Of a stretch of 64,000 bases of DNA, positions 42,478-52,018 are shown one piece after another (the stretch's first letter is position 1; every line of letters starts with the position of its first letter). The DNA lies in contig JADJKB010000003.1 of NCBI GenBank assembly GCA_016706225.1, forward strand, positions 1,054,001 to 1,118,000, given 5' to 3'. The DNA is from Myxococcales bacterium. Lineage in GTDB: Bacteria; Myxococcota_A; Polyangia; Polyangiales; Polyangiaceae. Made by a program: the position numbers and the translations under genes. The notes under the pieces were generated by a model. It worked only from the letters and a program-made list of their open reading frames with translations, ran no database searches and was not told where the DNA came from.

Positions 42478-44244
42478 ATGAAAGAGGTCGATTTCTACGG
42501 ATTGCCCCGGCCGGTTCAGGACCGGCTGCTGGACTCGCTCGGCGGGCGCTTCGAGCCACGTCCGCTCCTTCACCAGCTCGGGACTCGCTCGACCGCGCTC
42601 GGCTGGATGGGGGTCGCCGCCGCAGCCGCCATCGTGGTCGCCATCGTGGCCGCGGTCGGCCTCGGCAATGCCCAGAGCTCCCTCGCGCTGCATCCCCTGC
42701 CCGTCGTCGCCGTGTACGCACTCTTGCTCTCGACCGTCGCGGTGGGGTTGCTCTCGGCGCTCCAGCTCAAATCGCGCATCGGAGACTTGCCGTTCAAACC
42801 CGGCATCTACCTCTACGACTCGGCGCTGATCGACGCGCGTCAAGACCGGTTCCGCGTCTATGCCCTCGACACGCTCACCCGAGTCCAGATCGGTCCTCCG
42901 GGCAAGGTGACGCTTTCGTTCGGCAGCAACCAGTTCACTCTGCCGCTCGCGGATCCCGCACGCGCGCGAGAGGCTGTCGAGTTGATCGAAGCCACCAAGA
43001 CGCGCCTGGCAACCCTCGACACCAAGGCACGCTTCGAGATTGATCCGCTCGAACCGCCGGCGGTGATCAGCCCGCTCGCACCCACCACACCCCGCGGACG
43101 CAAGGCCCCGCTCTGGGAGAGCCAGCGCTGGGTGCTCGGGCTCGCGGTCGGTTGTGCTCTCGGCGGCGTGCTGTTCTGGCTGCGCAACACCGCCAGCGAC
43201 AACCGCATGCTGGGCGCCGCCCAGGTCGAGAACACCGTGGCGGGTTATCAGGCCTATTTGAGCCGAGGGAAACGCCACCGCGAGCTCGTTGCGGACGTGC
43301 TCTTGCCTCGCGCACTGCTGCGCCAGGCGGTCGAGGCCGGAACCGTCGCCGCCATCGACACCTTCATCCACGACAACCCGAAGACCGGGATCCAGCCGGA
43401 GGTCGACGCAGCGAGGACCAACGCCATGGCGGCCGAGCTCGAGCGCGCCAAGGCGCCCGGCACCCTGTCCGCGCTCCTCGACTTTGCCGATGCACATCCC
43501 GACCACGGCTTGAAGGAAGTATTCGAACAGGCGCGCCACGCGGCCTTCCTGCGCGCCCGCGCCCGTTTCAAACAAGAGATGGCCGAGGGTGCAGCGGAGC
43601 AGGTCGAGTTCGTCAATCGCCTGCTCGAGTACGCGGAGAAGGTAGGCGCCAAGAAGACCGCGCAAGGTTACCGCGGCCCGACCGTCGAGATCCGGTTTCA
43701 GCGCTTGGCCTCGAAGACGCTCGGCAGGGCCGACTCCGCGATTCGCAAGAATCCCATGTTCAGCGGCGCGCCGAGCTACCCCGCGCAGTACTTCCAGCCC
43801 AAACGCATGGAACCTCACGAGCTAGTGATGGCGCGCGCGTTGGCGGAGCGCTTCGCCAAGGTCTTCGAACCGGAAATTCTTACCTTCGCCCCGGGCGCGC
43901 CGCTCGACGGCGAGTCCGAAGACACACCACCGGTCACGAACCCCTCGTTGTTCATCACCCACCGCCTCGAATGGTCCGGCGGGGCGATCGCGCGGGACAA
44001 ACCCCGGGGCGTGTTCATCGGCCTGCTGTTGTTCTTCCGCTCCGCGTTCGTGATTCCAGGCGACGACCGCGCGCTGAAATTCAAGTATACCGCGGGCGAG
44101 AACGTCTCCCTCGAGCTGATCGCAAAACACGCCGACAAACCCTCGGCCGGAGCCCTGGAGGCGGCGGTGTATTCGAGCATGACCGACAGCTCGTTCGAAC
44201 AATTCCGTAGCCGCTACCTGGCCAAGTGGTTCAAGAAGCCGTGA
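42478..44244 (+). CDS. large membrane protein of unknown function
   Basis: 588 residues from the ATG at 42478. Two membrane helices lie near 43-63 (GVAAAAAIVVAIVAAVGLG) and 73-95 (LPVVAVYALLLSTVAVGLLS), with a third near 215-235 (VLGLAVGCALGGVLFWL). Between them (100-190) is a beta-rich cytoplasmic domain with strands like VQIGPPGKVTLSFGSNQFTL, possibly PH-like. After the third helix, 350 residues are helical and then a mixed domain at the end (SLFITHRLEWSGGAIARDKP). Family not recognised. Function unknown. Confidence 0.72.
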   Translation: MKEVDFYGLPRPVQDRLLDSLGGRFEPRPLLHQLGTRSTALGWMGVAAAAAIVVAIVAAVGLGNAQSSLALHPLPVVAVYALLLSTVAVGLLSALQLKSRIGDLPFKPGIYLYDSALIDARQDRFRVYALDTLTRVQIGPPGKVTLSFGSNQFTLPLADPARAREAVELIEATKTRLATLDTKARFEIDPLEPPAVISPLAPTTPRGRKAPLWESQRWVLGLAVGCALGGVLFWLRNTASDNRMLGAAQVENTVAGYQAYLSRGKRHRELVADVLLPRALLRQAVEAGTVAAIDTFIHDNPKTGIQPEVDAARTNAMAAELERAKAPGTLSALLDFADAHPDHGLKEVFEQARHAAFLRARARFKQEMAEGAAEQVEFVNRLLEYAEKVGAKKTAQGYRGPTVEIRFQRLASKTLGRADSAIRKNPMFSGAPSYPAQYFQPKRMEPHELVMARALAERFAKVFEPEILTFAPGAPLDGESEDTPPVTNPSLFITHRLEWSGGAIARDKPRGVFIGLLLFFRSAFVIPGDDRALKFKYTAGENVSLELIAKHADKPSAGALEAAVYSSMTDSSFEQFRSRYLAKWFKKP

Positions 44245-44305
44245 CGGGCGAGCGTCGCTGTTTTCCCGTGGCGCGGCCGGAACAAAGCTGCGAAAAGATG
44301 CCCCG

Positions 44306-45118
44306 GTGTTGCGCATCCAGTACGTGAAGCGCGGGAATCATCGCATCGCGTTCTCCCTGCGCGGCGAGCCCAGCTCGGCGCCGCTGTTGATGATCCGCGG
44401 GCTTGCCCGCACCAGTCGTCACTGGGGCCGCATCGTGGGCGAGCTGGAGCAGCGCTTCCGCCTGGTGCTCATCGACAATCGCGGCGTCGGCAAGAGTGAC
44501 GTCCCGCTGCGCCCGTTCACCACAGCCGACATGGCCGACGACGCGGCGACCGTGCTCGACACGCTCGGGCTCGAGCAGAGCAACGTGCTCGGCATCTCGC
44601 TCGGCGGCATGATCGCGCAGGAGCTCGCCTTACGCCACCCAGAGCGGGTTCGGCGCTTGGTGCTCGGATGCACACGCGCCGGCGGCGGCACGGGCAAGTC
44701 CGTCCCCTGGCGCACCGCGCTCGAGCTCGTCCGAGTCATGCGCCTGCCAGCCGAACGAGCGATCCGCGAGTCGGCCAAGCTGATCTTGTCCCGAGATTTT
44801 CTGGACCAACACCCCGAGGTGCTCGACGAGTGGCTGGAGATCGCGAGGCAATCGCCGCCCAGTCGGCGTGGGGTGATCTTTCAGCTGCTGGCCGCCGCGC
44901 GGCACGACACGAGTCAGCGCATCTCGGGCCTCCGTGTGCCGACACTGCTCATCACGGGCGACGCTGACCGCCTGCTGGACGCCGAGAACTCACGCTATTT
45001 GTCGCGCAAGATCCCCGGCGCCCGCCTCGAATTTCTACCCGGCGCCGGGCACGATTTCCCGACCGAGCGCGCCACGGAGACCGCCGCGCTGCTCGCGACG
45101 TTCTGCTTGGACGCTTGA
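44306..45118 (+). CDS. alpha/beta-hydrolase fold protein
   Basis: 270 residues from a GTG. The catalytic triad can be placed: Ser 98 in GISLGG, Asp in ITGDADRLLDAENS, His in GAGHDFPTER. The oxyanion/Gly motif is LLMIRGLARTSRHW with the following DNRGVGKSD. The lid (140-190) is short and helical. The family contains esterases, lactonases and acyl-homoserine-lactone hydrolases; the exact substrate is open. It starts 61 bases after a membrane protein gene, with its own promoter possible. Confidence 0.87.
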   Translation: MLRIQYVKRGNHRIAFSLRGEPSSAPLLMIRGLARTSRHWGRIVGELEQRFRLVLIDNRGVGKSDVPLRPFTTADMADDAATVLDTLGLEQSNVLGISLGGMIAQELALRHPERVRRLVLGCTRAGGGTGKSVPWRTALELVRVMRLPAERAIRESAKLILSRDFLDQHPEVLDEWLEIARQSPPSRRGVIFQLLAAARHDTSQRISGLRVPTLLITGDADRLLDAENSRYLSRKIPGARLEFLPGAGHDFPTERATETAALLATFCLDA

Positions 45119-45235
45119 GCCGCCGCCGGCCGGCGCGCGTCCGCACGGGATTTTGCGCGTCACTTTCGCCCGCCGGAGTCCGGGATCGCGATCTGATCGT
45201 GGCAACACCGCCCCGGTCGAGTCTAGAGTCCGCGC

Positions 45236-45739
45236 ATGGCACAGACGGTCGTTCTCGAAACCAATCTCGGCAGCATCACCCTCTCACTGGACGAGGCTCG
45301 CGCTCCAAAATCGGTGGCGAACTTCCTGCACTACGTCGACTCGGGGCACTTCAGCGGCACCATCTTTCATCGTGTCATCGATGGTTTCATGGTGCAGGGC
45401 GGCGGTTACACGGAGAGCTACGAGCGCAAACCGACGATCGCGCCGGTGGAGAACGAGGCGGACAATGGCCTCAAGAATCTGCGCGGCACGCTGGCCATGG
45501 CGCGCACGAGTGATCCGCACTCGGCGACGGCCCAGTTCTTCATCAACGTGAAGGACAACGCATCGCTCGACCACAAGGGCAAGACCGACGCCGGCTGGGG
45601 ATACACCGTGTTCGGTGAGGTGAGCGCCGGCATGGACGTGGTCGAACGGATGAAGGCCGTGAAGACGGGCGCGCGCGGTCCGTTCACCAAAGACGCGCCG
45701 CTCGAGGCCATCGTCATCACCGGCGCCAAGCGCGCCTGA
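45236..45739 (+). CDS. ppiB: peptidyl-prolyl cis-trans isomerase, cyclophilin (PpiB type)
   Basis: 167 residues. All signatures of bacterial cyclophilins are seen: GTIFHRVIDGFMVQGGGYTE with the catalytic Arg, ENEADNGLKNLRGTLAMART, SATAQFFINVKDNASLDH, and GYTVFGEV. No signal peptide, so cytoplasmic. It catalyses prolyl bond isomerisation during folding. Monocistronic; the next gene is convergent. Confidence 0.95.
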   Translation: MAQTVVLETNLGSITLSLDEARAPKSVANFLHYVDSGHFSGTIFHRVIDGFMVQGGGYTESYERKPTIAPVENEADNGLKNLRGTLAMARTSDPHSATAQFFINVKDNASLDHKGKTDAGWGYTVFGEVSAGMDVVERMKAVKTGARGPFTKDAPLEAIVITGAKRA

Positions 45740-45742
45740 GCG

Positions 45743-46210
45743 TCACACACCCAGGTCGAGGCCATCCTTGGCCAGCACCGCTCGGGCGCGGTCCGTGCGC
45801 TGGCAGACTCCAATCGAGAGCGCGGCCATCAGACCGCCAACGAGCGCGGCCAGCTCCACCATGACCGAGAGCAACGAGAAGTAACCCCAGGTCAGCGCGA
45901 CCACGGTGAAGGCTCCGACCAGCAGCGCCGTCAGCGCAGCGAGCACGAAGCCGGCGATGGCCGCCCAACCCCGGGCGCGGGACAATTTCCAGCCGACGGC
46001 GGCGCTGGCAGCTCCAACCGGCAAGAGCAGTGCAGGCATCACCCAGTGCCAGGAGAAGAACCGCAGATTACTCAGGGACTGCACGGCGTAGAGCAACGTG
46101 AACACGCCCAGGAGCAGCACGATGCGCCCCGCCATGACTGCCACGAGGGGGGGCGCCGCTGCGGCGATCTCGGCGTCGATGCGAGCAGAATCCGTCGCTG
46201 GGGGTTGCAT
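45743..46210 (-). CDS. small integral membrane protein of unknown function
   Basis: 155 residues with four predicted membrane helices (about 25-45, 53-73, 80-100, 105-130: VAVMAGRIVLLLGVFTLL, WVMPALLLPVGAASAAVGW, AAIAGFVLAALTALLVGAF, LSVMVELAALVGGLMAALSI). The C-terminus ends CQRTDRARAVLAKDGLDLGV. No motif recognised. Divergent from the next gene by 85 bases. Confidence 0.7.
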   Translation of the reverse strand: MQPPATDSARIDAEIAAAAPPLVAVMAGRIVLLLGVFTLLYAVQSLSNLRFFSWHWVMPALLLPVGAASAAVGWKLSRARGWAAIAGFVLAALTALLVGAFTVVALTWGYFSLLSVMVELAALVGGLMAALSIGVCQRTDRARAVLAKDGLDLGV

Positions 46211-46295
46211 CCGTGACCGGGTCGCTGACGACCGCTCCGGACCCTGCTACGCAGGCGGCGCACGCGACCTTCCCCGCGTTCTCGTGGCCCACCCC

Positions 46296-47141
46296 ATGTC
46301 CCTCGCTCAAATCGCGCCGACCGCGCACTACACCGCCTACGTCTGGCACCGGCTTGGGTTTCCGCACGCCGAGCACTTCGCCACGTCCAGGGGCCGCCGG
46401 CTCTTCTGGTCGTTTCGCGCCGCGGGTGAATGGGTCGCGGTGGTTCACCCGACGCTGCCCTCGATGTCGCAGTACCTGGAGCTGCGCCACCGCTGCATCG
46501 AGCACGCCCTCGACGAAGAGCGGCCCGATCGCATCGTGGAGATCGGCGCGGGCCTGTCCCGCCGAGGCCTCACCTGGTCCGCGGATCGGGGCGTCGACTA
46601 CATCGAGCTCGACCTGCCCCACATGGTCGCAGCCAAACGCGAGCTGATCGCCGCGCGGGTGCCGGCCTCCGTCCGCAACCGCGCGAGCGGGCGCCTGCGT
46701 CACGAGGCCGTCGACGTGCTCGGGTCGGACTTCGAAGCTTGGCTGAAAAAGGCTCTGCACGGCGCACAGCGACCGATCGTGATCGCCGAGGGAGTGCTCG
46801 GCTACTTCGAGCTGCCGGAGCGGGCGCGCGTGGCCCGGAGCATCTGCAACGCGCTCGACGGGCGCGGCGCGTTTTTGTGTGATCTGCGTGCCGCCGAGGG
46901 AGGGAGCTCGGTAGCCGCTGCTGCCAAGCTCTTGCGCGGCGGGATCTGGCTCGTCACCCGCGGGCGCGGCATCCGAGAGGATTTTTCGAGCACTGGCGCG
47001 GTCGAGCAGTATTTTGCGGAGGCAAGCTTCGGCGAGGCCGTGTCCATCTCCGTGGAGCGCGCGGCCCCGCACCTTGCGGCTCTGCGCTCACCCGGGCGTG
47101 TCTGGCGTGCGAGCGGCCGCGTGGCGGCAGGCGAGCGGTGA
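46296..47141 (+). CDS. leucine carboxyl methyltransferase (LCM/PPM)-like SAM-dependent enzyme
   Basis: 281 residues from the ATG at 46296. The pattern of the LCM family is visible: a first helix with SLAQIAPTAHYTAYVWHRLG, then RIVEIGAGLSRRGLTW (SAM-binding glycine motif), DYIELDLPHMV, and the later IVIAEGVLGYFELPERARVA. Members methylate carboxyl groups (PP2A leucine in eukaryotes) or small molecules in polyketide pathways. Substrate unknown here. It overlaps the next gene's GTG start by 4 bases, so coexpression is likely. Confidence 0.82.
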   Translation: MSLAQIAPTAHYTAYVWHRLGFPHAEHFATSRGRRLFWSFRAAGEWVAVVHPTLPSMSQYLELRHRCIEHALDEERPDRIVEIGAGLSRRGLTWSADRGVDYIELDLPHMVAAKRELIAARVPASVRNRASGRLRHEAVDVLGSDFEAWLKKALHGAQRPIVIAEGVLGYFELPERARVARSICNALDGRGAFLCDLRAAEGGSSVAAAAKLLRGGIWLVTRGRGIREDFSSTGAVEQYFAEASFGEAVSISVERAAPHLAALRSPGRVWRASGRVAAGER

Positions 47142-48661
47142 TCGCGGCGATGGCGATCACGCGCCGGTCGAGCGCGGTGCTCGCGGCCACGCTGCTGTTC
47201 GCCTGTGGTAGCAACGACGACGGACAGGCACAGACCGAACCCGGCCGGGTTTGCGCAACCGACGACGACTGCGGGGTAACCGAGGTTTGCGCGGTCGGAC
47301 GCGTGCGAGAGCTCGAGCTCGAAGCCGGCGATGACGCGCGTTGCCTGGCACGGGACCAAGCGATCGGCAGCGCACCAGCGAGTTACCGTTTCGTCGGAGG
47401 CGGTCGCCCGCTCGCTGAACGGTTGTGCGTCGCCGGCGGGCTCAACCGCGGCGCGGGGGCCGCGGCCGATGCCGTTCGCAAGCGCCAGCTCGAGCTCTTG
47501 GTGTCGGCGGGAGTCCGGGTGATCCGTCTCGATTTTCCCTGGGCCGAAATCGAAAAACAGAAGGGCTCCTTCGACTTCAGCGCCCTCGACCCGGCGGTCG
47601 ATGCCGCGCGCGCGGCAGGGCTCGAAGTGCTCGGCATCATCGCCTACGGCACACCCTGGGCTTCTTCCCTCACCACGGCCGACACCCGCTACCCACCGGA
47701 CGACCCGAACGACTACGCCACCTACGCCCGCGCCTTGGCGTCCCACTTTGCCGGCCGCGTGAGGCGCTGGGAGTTGTGGAACGAACCCAACGCTGGCTGG
47801 CGGTTCTTCCGGCCCAAGCTCAACGGCGACGCAGCGAAATACGCGGTGATGATGGCCAGCGCCGCGGCGGCCCTGCATGCCGAGTGCGCCGACTGTCAGG
47901 TTGTGTCGGCAGGTCTGTTCTTTCATTCGCAGGTCCTGAACGGCGCCCTCGAGTTCACCTCCGACATGCTCAGCGCGACGCCGAGCGCCTTCTCGGGTGT
48001 GGACGCGTTCGGCATCCACCCGTATCCACGTTACCCGCCCGTTGCGGCGCCGGAGGTGGACACGCCCCCGGAGCGCGGCTTCGGCGGAATGTTCGCAGAT
48101 CTCCACGCGGTGCTCGATGGCTACGCGGTGAACCCGTTACCGTACGCGGTCACCGAGCTTGGTTGGCCCTCGTTCGGAGCGGTCGACGAGGGCGTGCAAG
48201 CCGCGTTTCTCGCCCGGTCGGTGTTGCTCGGCGCGGCCGTCGGCGCCGATCCGTTGTGCTGGTTCAACCTGGCGGATGGGCCGAACCACGGCACGTTTCC
48301 ACCGGAGGATGATTTCGGCCTGTATCGCTTCGGCTCCGACGACCCGAACGGAGTGATCGCAAACAAACCCGCTCGAGATGCCCTCGCGCGGCTCGCAACC
48401 CTGGGCGCAGACGTGTTGCCGCTCGGGGCGTCGCAGGTCGGCGCATTTCATGACCCCAGCGCGGGGCAGTTTGCGCTCGACTTCGAGGGTCCGAGCGGGC
48501 GCGTGACTGCGCTGTGGCAGCTGGCGAACGAACCGACCTCGCTGCAACTGTCGGCTGAGACTCGACATGCCGAGGACCTGTTCGGAGCGACGGTCGCGGT
48601 GCCTGTGGGGGGCGCGCTGTCGGTGTCCGTCGGGTCGTCGCCGCTCTACCTGGTGCCGTGA
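47138..48661 (+). CDS. secreted clan-A glycoside hydrolase (GH39/GH5-like) lipoprotein
   Basis: 507 residues from the GTG at 47138 (ATG at 47150 alternative). Signal peptide with lipobox TLLFACGS, then a short spacer with CATDDDCGVTEVC-type Cys. The TIM-barrel domain shows GVRVIRLDFPWAEIEKQKGS, the acid/base Glu at residue 216 in WNEPN, and the nucleophile Glu at residue 340 in VTELGWPS, as in clan GH-A. A C-terminal beta-sandwich follows. It would hydrolyse a beta-linked polysaccharide outside the cell; the exact substrate is unknown. Confidence 0.85.
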   Translation: MIAAMAITRRSSAVLAATLLFACGSNDDGQAQTEPGRVCATDDDCGVTEVCAVGRVRELELEAGDDARCLARDQAIGSAPASYRFVGGGRPLAERLCVAGGLNRGAGAAADAVRKRQLELLVSAGVRVIRLDFPWAEIEKQKGSFDFSALDPAVDAARAAGLEVLGIIAYGTPWASSLTTADTRYPPDDPNDYATYARALASHFAGRVRRWELWNEPNAGWRFFRPKLNGDAAKYAVMMASAAAALHAECADCQVVSAGLFFHSQVLNGALEFTSDMLSATPSAFSGVDAFGIHPYPRYPPVAAPEVDTPPERGFGGMFADLHAVLDGYAVNPLPYAVTELGWPSFGAVDEGVQAAFLARSVLLGAAVGADPLCWFNLADGPNHGTFPPEDDFGLYRFGSDDPNGVIANKPARDALARLATLGADVLPLGASQVGAFHDPSAGQFALDFEGPSGRVTALWQLANEPTSLQLSAETRHAEDLFGATVAVPVGGALSVSVGSSPLYLVP

Positions 48662-48737
48662 GCTTGGGCGCGTGGCCCACGCGAAATCGACCCCAGGCCC
48701 CTTGCGCGGCGTTCGATGACTTGCTATCACTGACTGC

Positions 48738-49379
48738 GTGTCACCCAAAGAACTGGTCAACTCCCGGCAAAAGCGCAAGCTAGAGACCCGAGCGGCTCTC
48801 AAGCGGGCGGCCCTCGATTGCTTTGCGGATCAGGGATTCCGGGCCACCCAGGTCGGTGACATCGCGCGGCGCGCCGGGGTCGCGCACGGCACCTTCTACG
48901 TACACTTCGAGACGAAGGAAGCCCTCGTCGACGACCTGCTCGCGGAGTTCAATCACCAGCTCGTGCTGCGCCTCGAGCGCGCCTACCACGAGCGAGAGTC
49001 GTCAGGCCCCGACGCGATCGCCCGCCGCCTCGCCGAGGTTTGCCTCGATCACTGGAAGCGTGAGCGGGAGTTGCTCGGGGCGCTGACCGAGCGCGTGGGC
49101 GATGGCGGTGGGCTGCCAGCACTGCGCGACGGCATCAGCCCACCCGTCGCACAGTTCCTGGCAGACCGCTTGACGGCCTTCGCTGCCGCCCATGGCACGG
49201 TCCTGTCCGAGCCCGAGCTCGTGGCCCACGCCCTGCTCGGCATGTGGATGCGCGTCGGGCTTCGCTACGTGTTCGGCGAAAAGCTGAAGCGCGCGGACGC
49301 CGTGGAGCTGCTCACCAAACTATCGCTCGGCGCCCTCGGCGCGGTCTTGCCGATTCAAAAAGCAGAGGTGCTCTCATGA
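48738..49379 (+). CDS. TetR-family transcriptional regulator
   Basis: 213 residues from a GTG. N-terminal helix-turn-helix: ALDCFADQGFRATQVGDIAR, then GVAHGTFYVHFETKEALVDD. The C-terminal helical domain would bind a ligand. It overlaps the downstream radical SAM gene by 4 bases (ATGA), so it belongs to that operon and most likely regulates it. Confidence 0.93.
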   Translation: MSPKELVNSRQKRKLETRAALKRAALDCFADQGFRATQVGDIARRAGVAHGTFYVHFETKEALVDDLLAEFNHQLVLRLERAYHERESSGPDAIARRLAEVCLDHWKRERELLGALTERVGDGGGLPALRDGISPPVAQFLADRLTAFAAAHGTVLSEPELVAHALLGMWMRVGLRYVFGEKLKRADAVELLTKLSLGALGAVLPIQKAEVLS

Positions 49380-50674
49380 ACAGCCTCGTCTCGTTGTCCA
49401 CAAAACGCTCATCGGACCCCTGGCGCGAGTACGCCGCCGCAACTCCGGAGCAGCTACCGGACTTTCGACGCTATCAGCCGAAGCCAGGCCATCCGACCTG
49501 GGGGCGGCTGGCCCGCGAAGCCCGGGCGCTCGCAGCGAGCCTTGGTCCGACCCTCACCGCGCCGGTACGAGGCCCGGAAGAGTGGCGACGCCGCGCGCTG
49601 TCCTACGCCACCGCCGCGCGTAGCTACGTCGAGAACCGCTCGCGGGCGCGGGCGGGGCGCGAAGACTTGCTGCCGCTCTATTTCATCTGGACGACCCTGC
49701 GTCCGTGCAATTTTTCCTGCAGTTATTGCGACGATCACCGGGGCGCGCGCTATCCGGAGCTCGACGGACACGGCAAGCTCGATACCCAGCGCGGCGAGCG
49801 TCTGCTGTCGGTGATGCGCACCCGAGCGAGCAGCGTCTACTTCGCCGGCGGCGAGCCGACGCTGCGAAAGGACCTGCCGCGGCTCGCGCGCCGCGCACGG
49901 GAGCTCGCGTTCTATCCGATCGTGGTCAACACCAACGGCAGCCTCTTGCACCGCTTGCTGGCAAAACCCGAATGGGCCACGTTCCTGGCCGACGTCGACA
50001 TTCTGGTCGTCAGCCTCGACGCCCTCGACCTCGGGCTACTCGCCGACATGTGGCGGACCCCACACCCGGAGGACGTGATCCGAAATCTGCTCATGCTCCG
50101 AGAGCTCGCGGAGGGCGCTGGGGTGAAGCTGATGGTGAACGCCGTGCTGCAACCGGGTCGGCTCGCCGAAGCGCGCGCGGTGCTCGACCTCTGCCAAGAT
50201 CTCGGCATCTGGTTCTGTCCCGTCCCGAAGAACGCCGGTCCGCGCGTCGACGGCGCCGTGCTCGCGGACCCGGAATACTCCGAGCTCGTCGCCCACATCC
50301 TGGCCGAGAAGCGCGGTGGCGCGAAGATCAGCGGTTCGCTTCGCATGCTCGAGCGCCTGCTCCGGGCCGAACCCTTCGAGTGTCGTAACACGCTCAAACC
50401 CCACGTCGACCACGACGGGCGGCTGGCGTGGCCGTGCAAAGCGGCGGTCAACGTGGAGCCGGAGTGGATTGACGTGCTGGCGTTCGACCACGTCGACGCG
50501 CTCTGGGACGAGGCGACCCGCCGCCACGACCCGCGGGATTTCCACGGTCCAGGGCCCGAACAGTGTGGCGGTGACTGCGCCTGGGCGCAGAACTACACGA
50601 CGGACGAATACCTGCATGGGTTGATGCACCCACGCAGCCTGCTGGGTGCGGTGCGGGATTTTCTGAGGGCCTGA
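49376..50674 (+). CDS. radical SAM protein
   Basis: 432 residues from the ATG that overlaps the TetR stop. The radical SAM Cys motif CNFSCSYC (Cys 111, 115, 118) is preceded by LYFIWTTLRP and followed by GGEPTLRKDLPRL. The C-terminal part holds further Cys (FECRNTL, LAWPCKAAV, QCGGDCAW) that could ligate an extra Fe-S cluster, as in SPASM-like proteins. Substrate unknown. The gene is followed after 2 bases by a membrane protein gene, so the product may act on a lipid or a membrane-linked substrate. Confidence 0.9.
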   Translation: MNSLVSLSTKRSSDPWREYAAATPEQLPDFRRYQPKPGHPTWGRLAREARALAASLGPTLTAPVRGPEEWRRRALSYATAARSYVENRSRARAGREDLLPLYFIWTTLRPCNFSCSYCDDHRGARYPELDGHGKLDTQRGERLLSVMRTRASSVYFAGGEPTLRKDLPRLARRARELAFYPIVVNTNGSLLHRLLAKPEWATFLADVDILVVSLDALDLGLLADMWRTPHPEDVIRNLLMLRELAEGAGVKLMVNAVLQPGRLAEARAVLDLCQDLGIWFCPVPKNAGPRVDGAVLADPEYSELVAHILAEKRGGAKISGSLRMLERLLRAEPFECRNTLKPHVDHDGRLAWPCKAAVNVEPEWIDVLAFDHVDALWDEATRRHDPRDFHGPGPEQCGGDCAWAQNYTTDEYLHGLMHPRSLLGAVRDFLRA

Positions 50675-50676
50675 GC

Positions 50677-51483
50677 ATGCGCACGCTCGGCGATCGCGCG
50701 TTCTTCATCGACACCGCCGCCATCGTCGCGGTGAGTGTCGCGATCTGCCTCGCGAGCCAGGACCTCGCGCTGATGAGCTGGCTCGTGCCGCTCGTGCTCG
50801 CAACCCGCCTCGCGCTCTGGATGGCGCTACCGGACCGCGAGCGAGACATCACCCGGCGCGGTGAGGTGCTCTTCTACGCTGTGTGCACGGTGGTGGGCGC
50901 GTTCAACGACTGGAGCTCCGTCACGCGCTACCGCATCTACGACTACACTGTGCCCACCGACCTGCCCGGGGTCAGTCACATCCCGATCTGGATGCTGCTC
51001 TTCTGGGGCATGATCTTGCGCTTCTTCGTGAGTGTATTCCATTACCACCGCCTCGAACTCGCGCCCGCCAACGGCGCGCTGTTCGTCGGTCGGCGGCGCT
51101 TCGAAGGGGGCGCTCTCCGACTCACGTTCTTGGTCGCGCTGGTGGTGCTCACACGGCAGTCCATCTATCGCTCCTTCGCGCACCCGCTGTGGTCTTGGCT
51201 GCCGTTCGCAGTCGCCCTGCTGGCGGTGCTGGTGTTTGCCCGTCCAGACCGCCGACGCATCACCCTGGTCGGAGCGGTGATGCTGCTCGGGCCCCTGGTC
51301 GAAGCGCTCTACATCAACGTCGGGCACCTCCACGCCTACCGGCTCGGTTGGTTCGGGGGTGTGCCCCTGTGGATCGCCCTCTGGTGGGGCCTGGCAGCGT
51401 TGCTCTGGGAAGACATCGGGACGCGCGTGCAACGCCTCGTCGAGAGTGTGACCGGCTGCACTCCGACTCGCGTGCCTGCGTGA
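50677..51483 (+). CDS. integral membrane protein of the radical SAM operon
   Basis: 268 residues with about seven membrane helices (for example AAIVAVSVAICLASQDLALM, PIWMLLFWGMILRFFVSVF, LVGAVMLLGPLVEALYINVG, PLWIALWWGLAALLWEDI). The pattern 'ALYINVG.LHAY.LG.FGG.PLWI' recurs in membrane proteins of unknown function in carotenoid- or lipid-like loci (recalled, uncertain). The last 35 codons are duplicated at 57852, at the far side of an inserted segment. It converges on the glycosyltransferase gene in the presumed original arrangement. Confidence 0.72.
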   Translation: MRTLGDRAFFIDTAAIVAVSVAICLASQDLALMSWLVPLVLATRLALWMALPDRERDITRRGEVLFYAVCTVVGAFNDWSSVTRYRIYDYTVPTDLPGVSHIPIWMLLFWGMILRFFVSVFHYHRLELAPANGALFVGRRRFEGGALRLTFLVALVVLTRQSIYRSFAHPLWSWLPFAVALLAVLVFARPDRRRITLVGAVMLLGPLVEALYINVGHLHAYRLGWFGGVPLWIALWWGLAALLWEDIGTRVQRLVESVTGCTPTRVPA

Positions 51484-51716
51484 GGCGCCGCTCACCGCGG
51501 CCGCGAGCCGCTTACTCGGCTGCCTCTCGATACACCTCCAGGTGCAGCGCGGCAGAGCGATCCCAGGAAAAACTCCGAGCGCGCTCGATGCCGCGTGCTC
51601 CCAGCTCCGCCCGCAGCACGTCGTCGTTCGACAAACGACGCAGCCCACGCGCGAGCTCGGACACGTTCAGGGGCACGTGCAGGGCCGCCCGTCCGAGCAC
51701 CTCGACCAGCGGCGGG
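51366..51716. repeat. direct repeat, left copy (351 bp)
   Basis: This segment matches 57852-58192 with seven substitutions and one 10-base gap. It covers the last 39 codons of the membrane protein gene, the intergenic region and the last 65 codons of a glycosyltransferase gene on the other strand. The copies flank about 6.1 kb. Both endpoints are sharp: 51717 and 58193 differ completely. Confidence 0.92.
51512..51716 (-). pseudogene. 3' fragment of a glycosyltransferase gene (left repeat copy)
   Basis: The last 65 or so codons of the glycosyltransferase at 57988 are repeated here: VEVLGRAALHVPLNVSELAR, GLRRLSNDDVLRAELGARGI and ERARSFSWDRSAALHLEVYR. The rest of the gene is absent, and upstream (to the right) the frame runs into unrelated DNA. 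So it is a non-functional remnant created with the repeat. Confidence 0.9.
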
Positions 51717-52018
51717 GGCGAGGGTTCACCGGTGATCTCGACAAGCGGCTCCAAGCGCGTACGCTCGGCTTGGTGGAATTTTGCAATTCGTTTGCCCAAC
51801 GCGCGTCTCCCCTGACGTCCACGGGCTCGCCTGCCGCTGGTGGACACTCGCTGCCAGAGGCCCGCGGCGCGCGAGAGCATCTCTCGGGGGCCGGCTCGTG
51901 AGCGAGGGTCTCGTTGACATCGGCGATGCCGCCGCCACCGTTGCCCACGCCGTCCTCGACGTTCGCCCTCAGCGGTTCGTTGGAGCGTGGAAGCCCACGC
52001 ATGCGTGACGGCGCAAGC
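51717..52018. other. 302 bases at the left end of the inserted segment without a gene
   Basis: No convincing reading frame, no transposase and no clear terminal inverted repeat. It carries the region upstream of the phospholipase-D-like gene and so probably its promoter. Confidence 0.4.

Noticed and set aside
41965..43818. Open frame of 617 codons on the minus strand
   Set aside because: Only the last 104 codons (from the GTG at 42279) look like a protein; the rest is antisense to the membrane protein at 42478.
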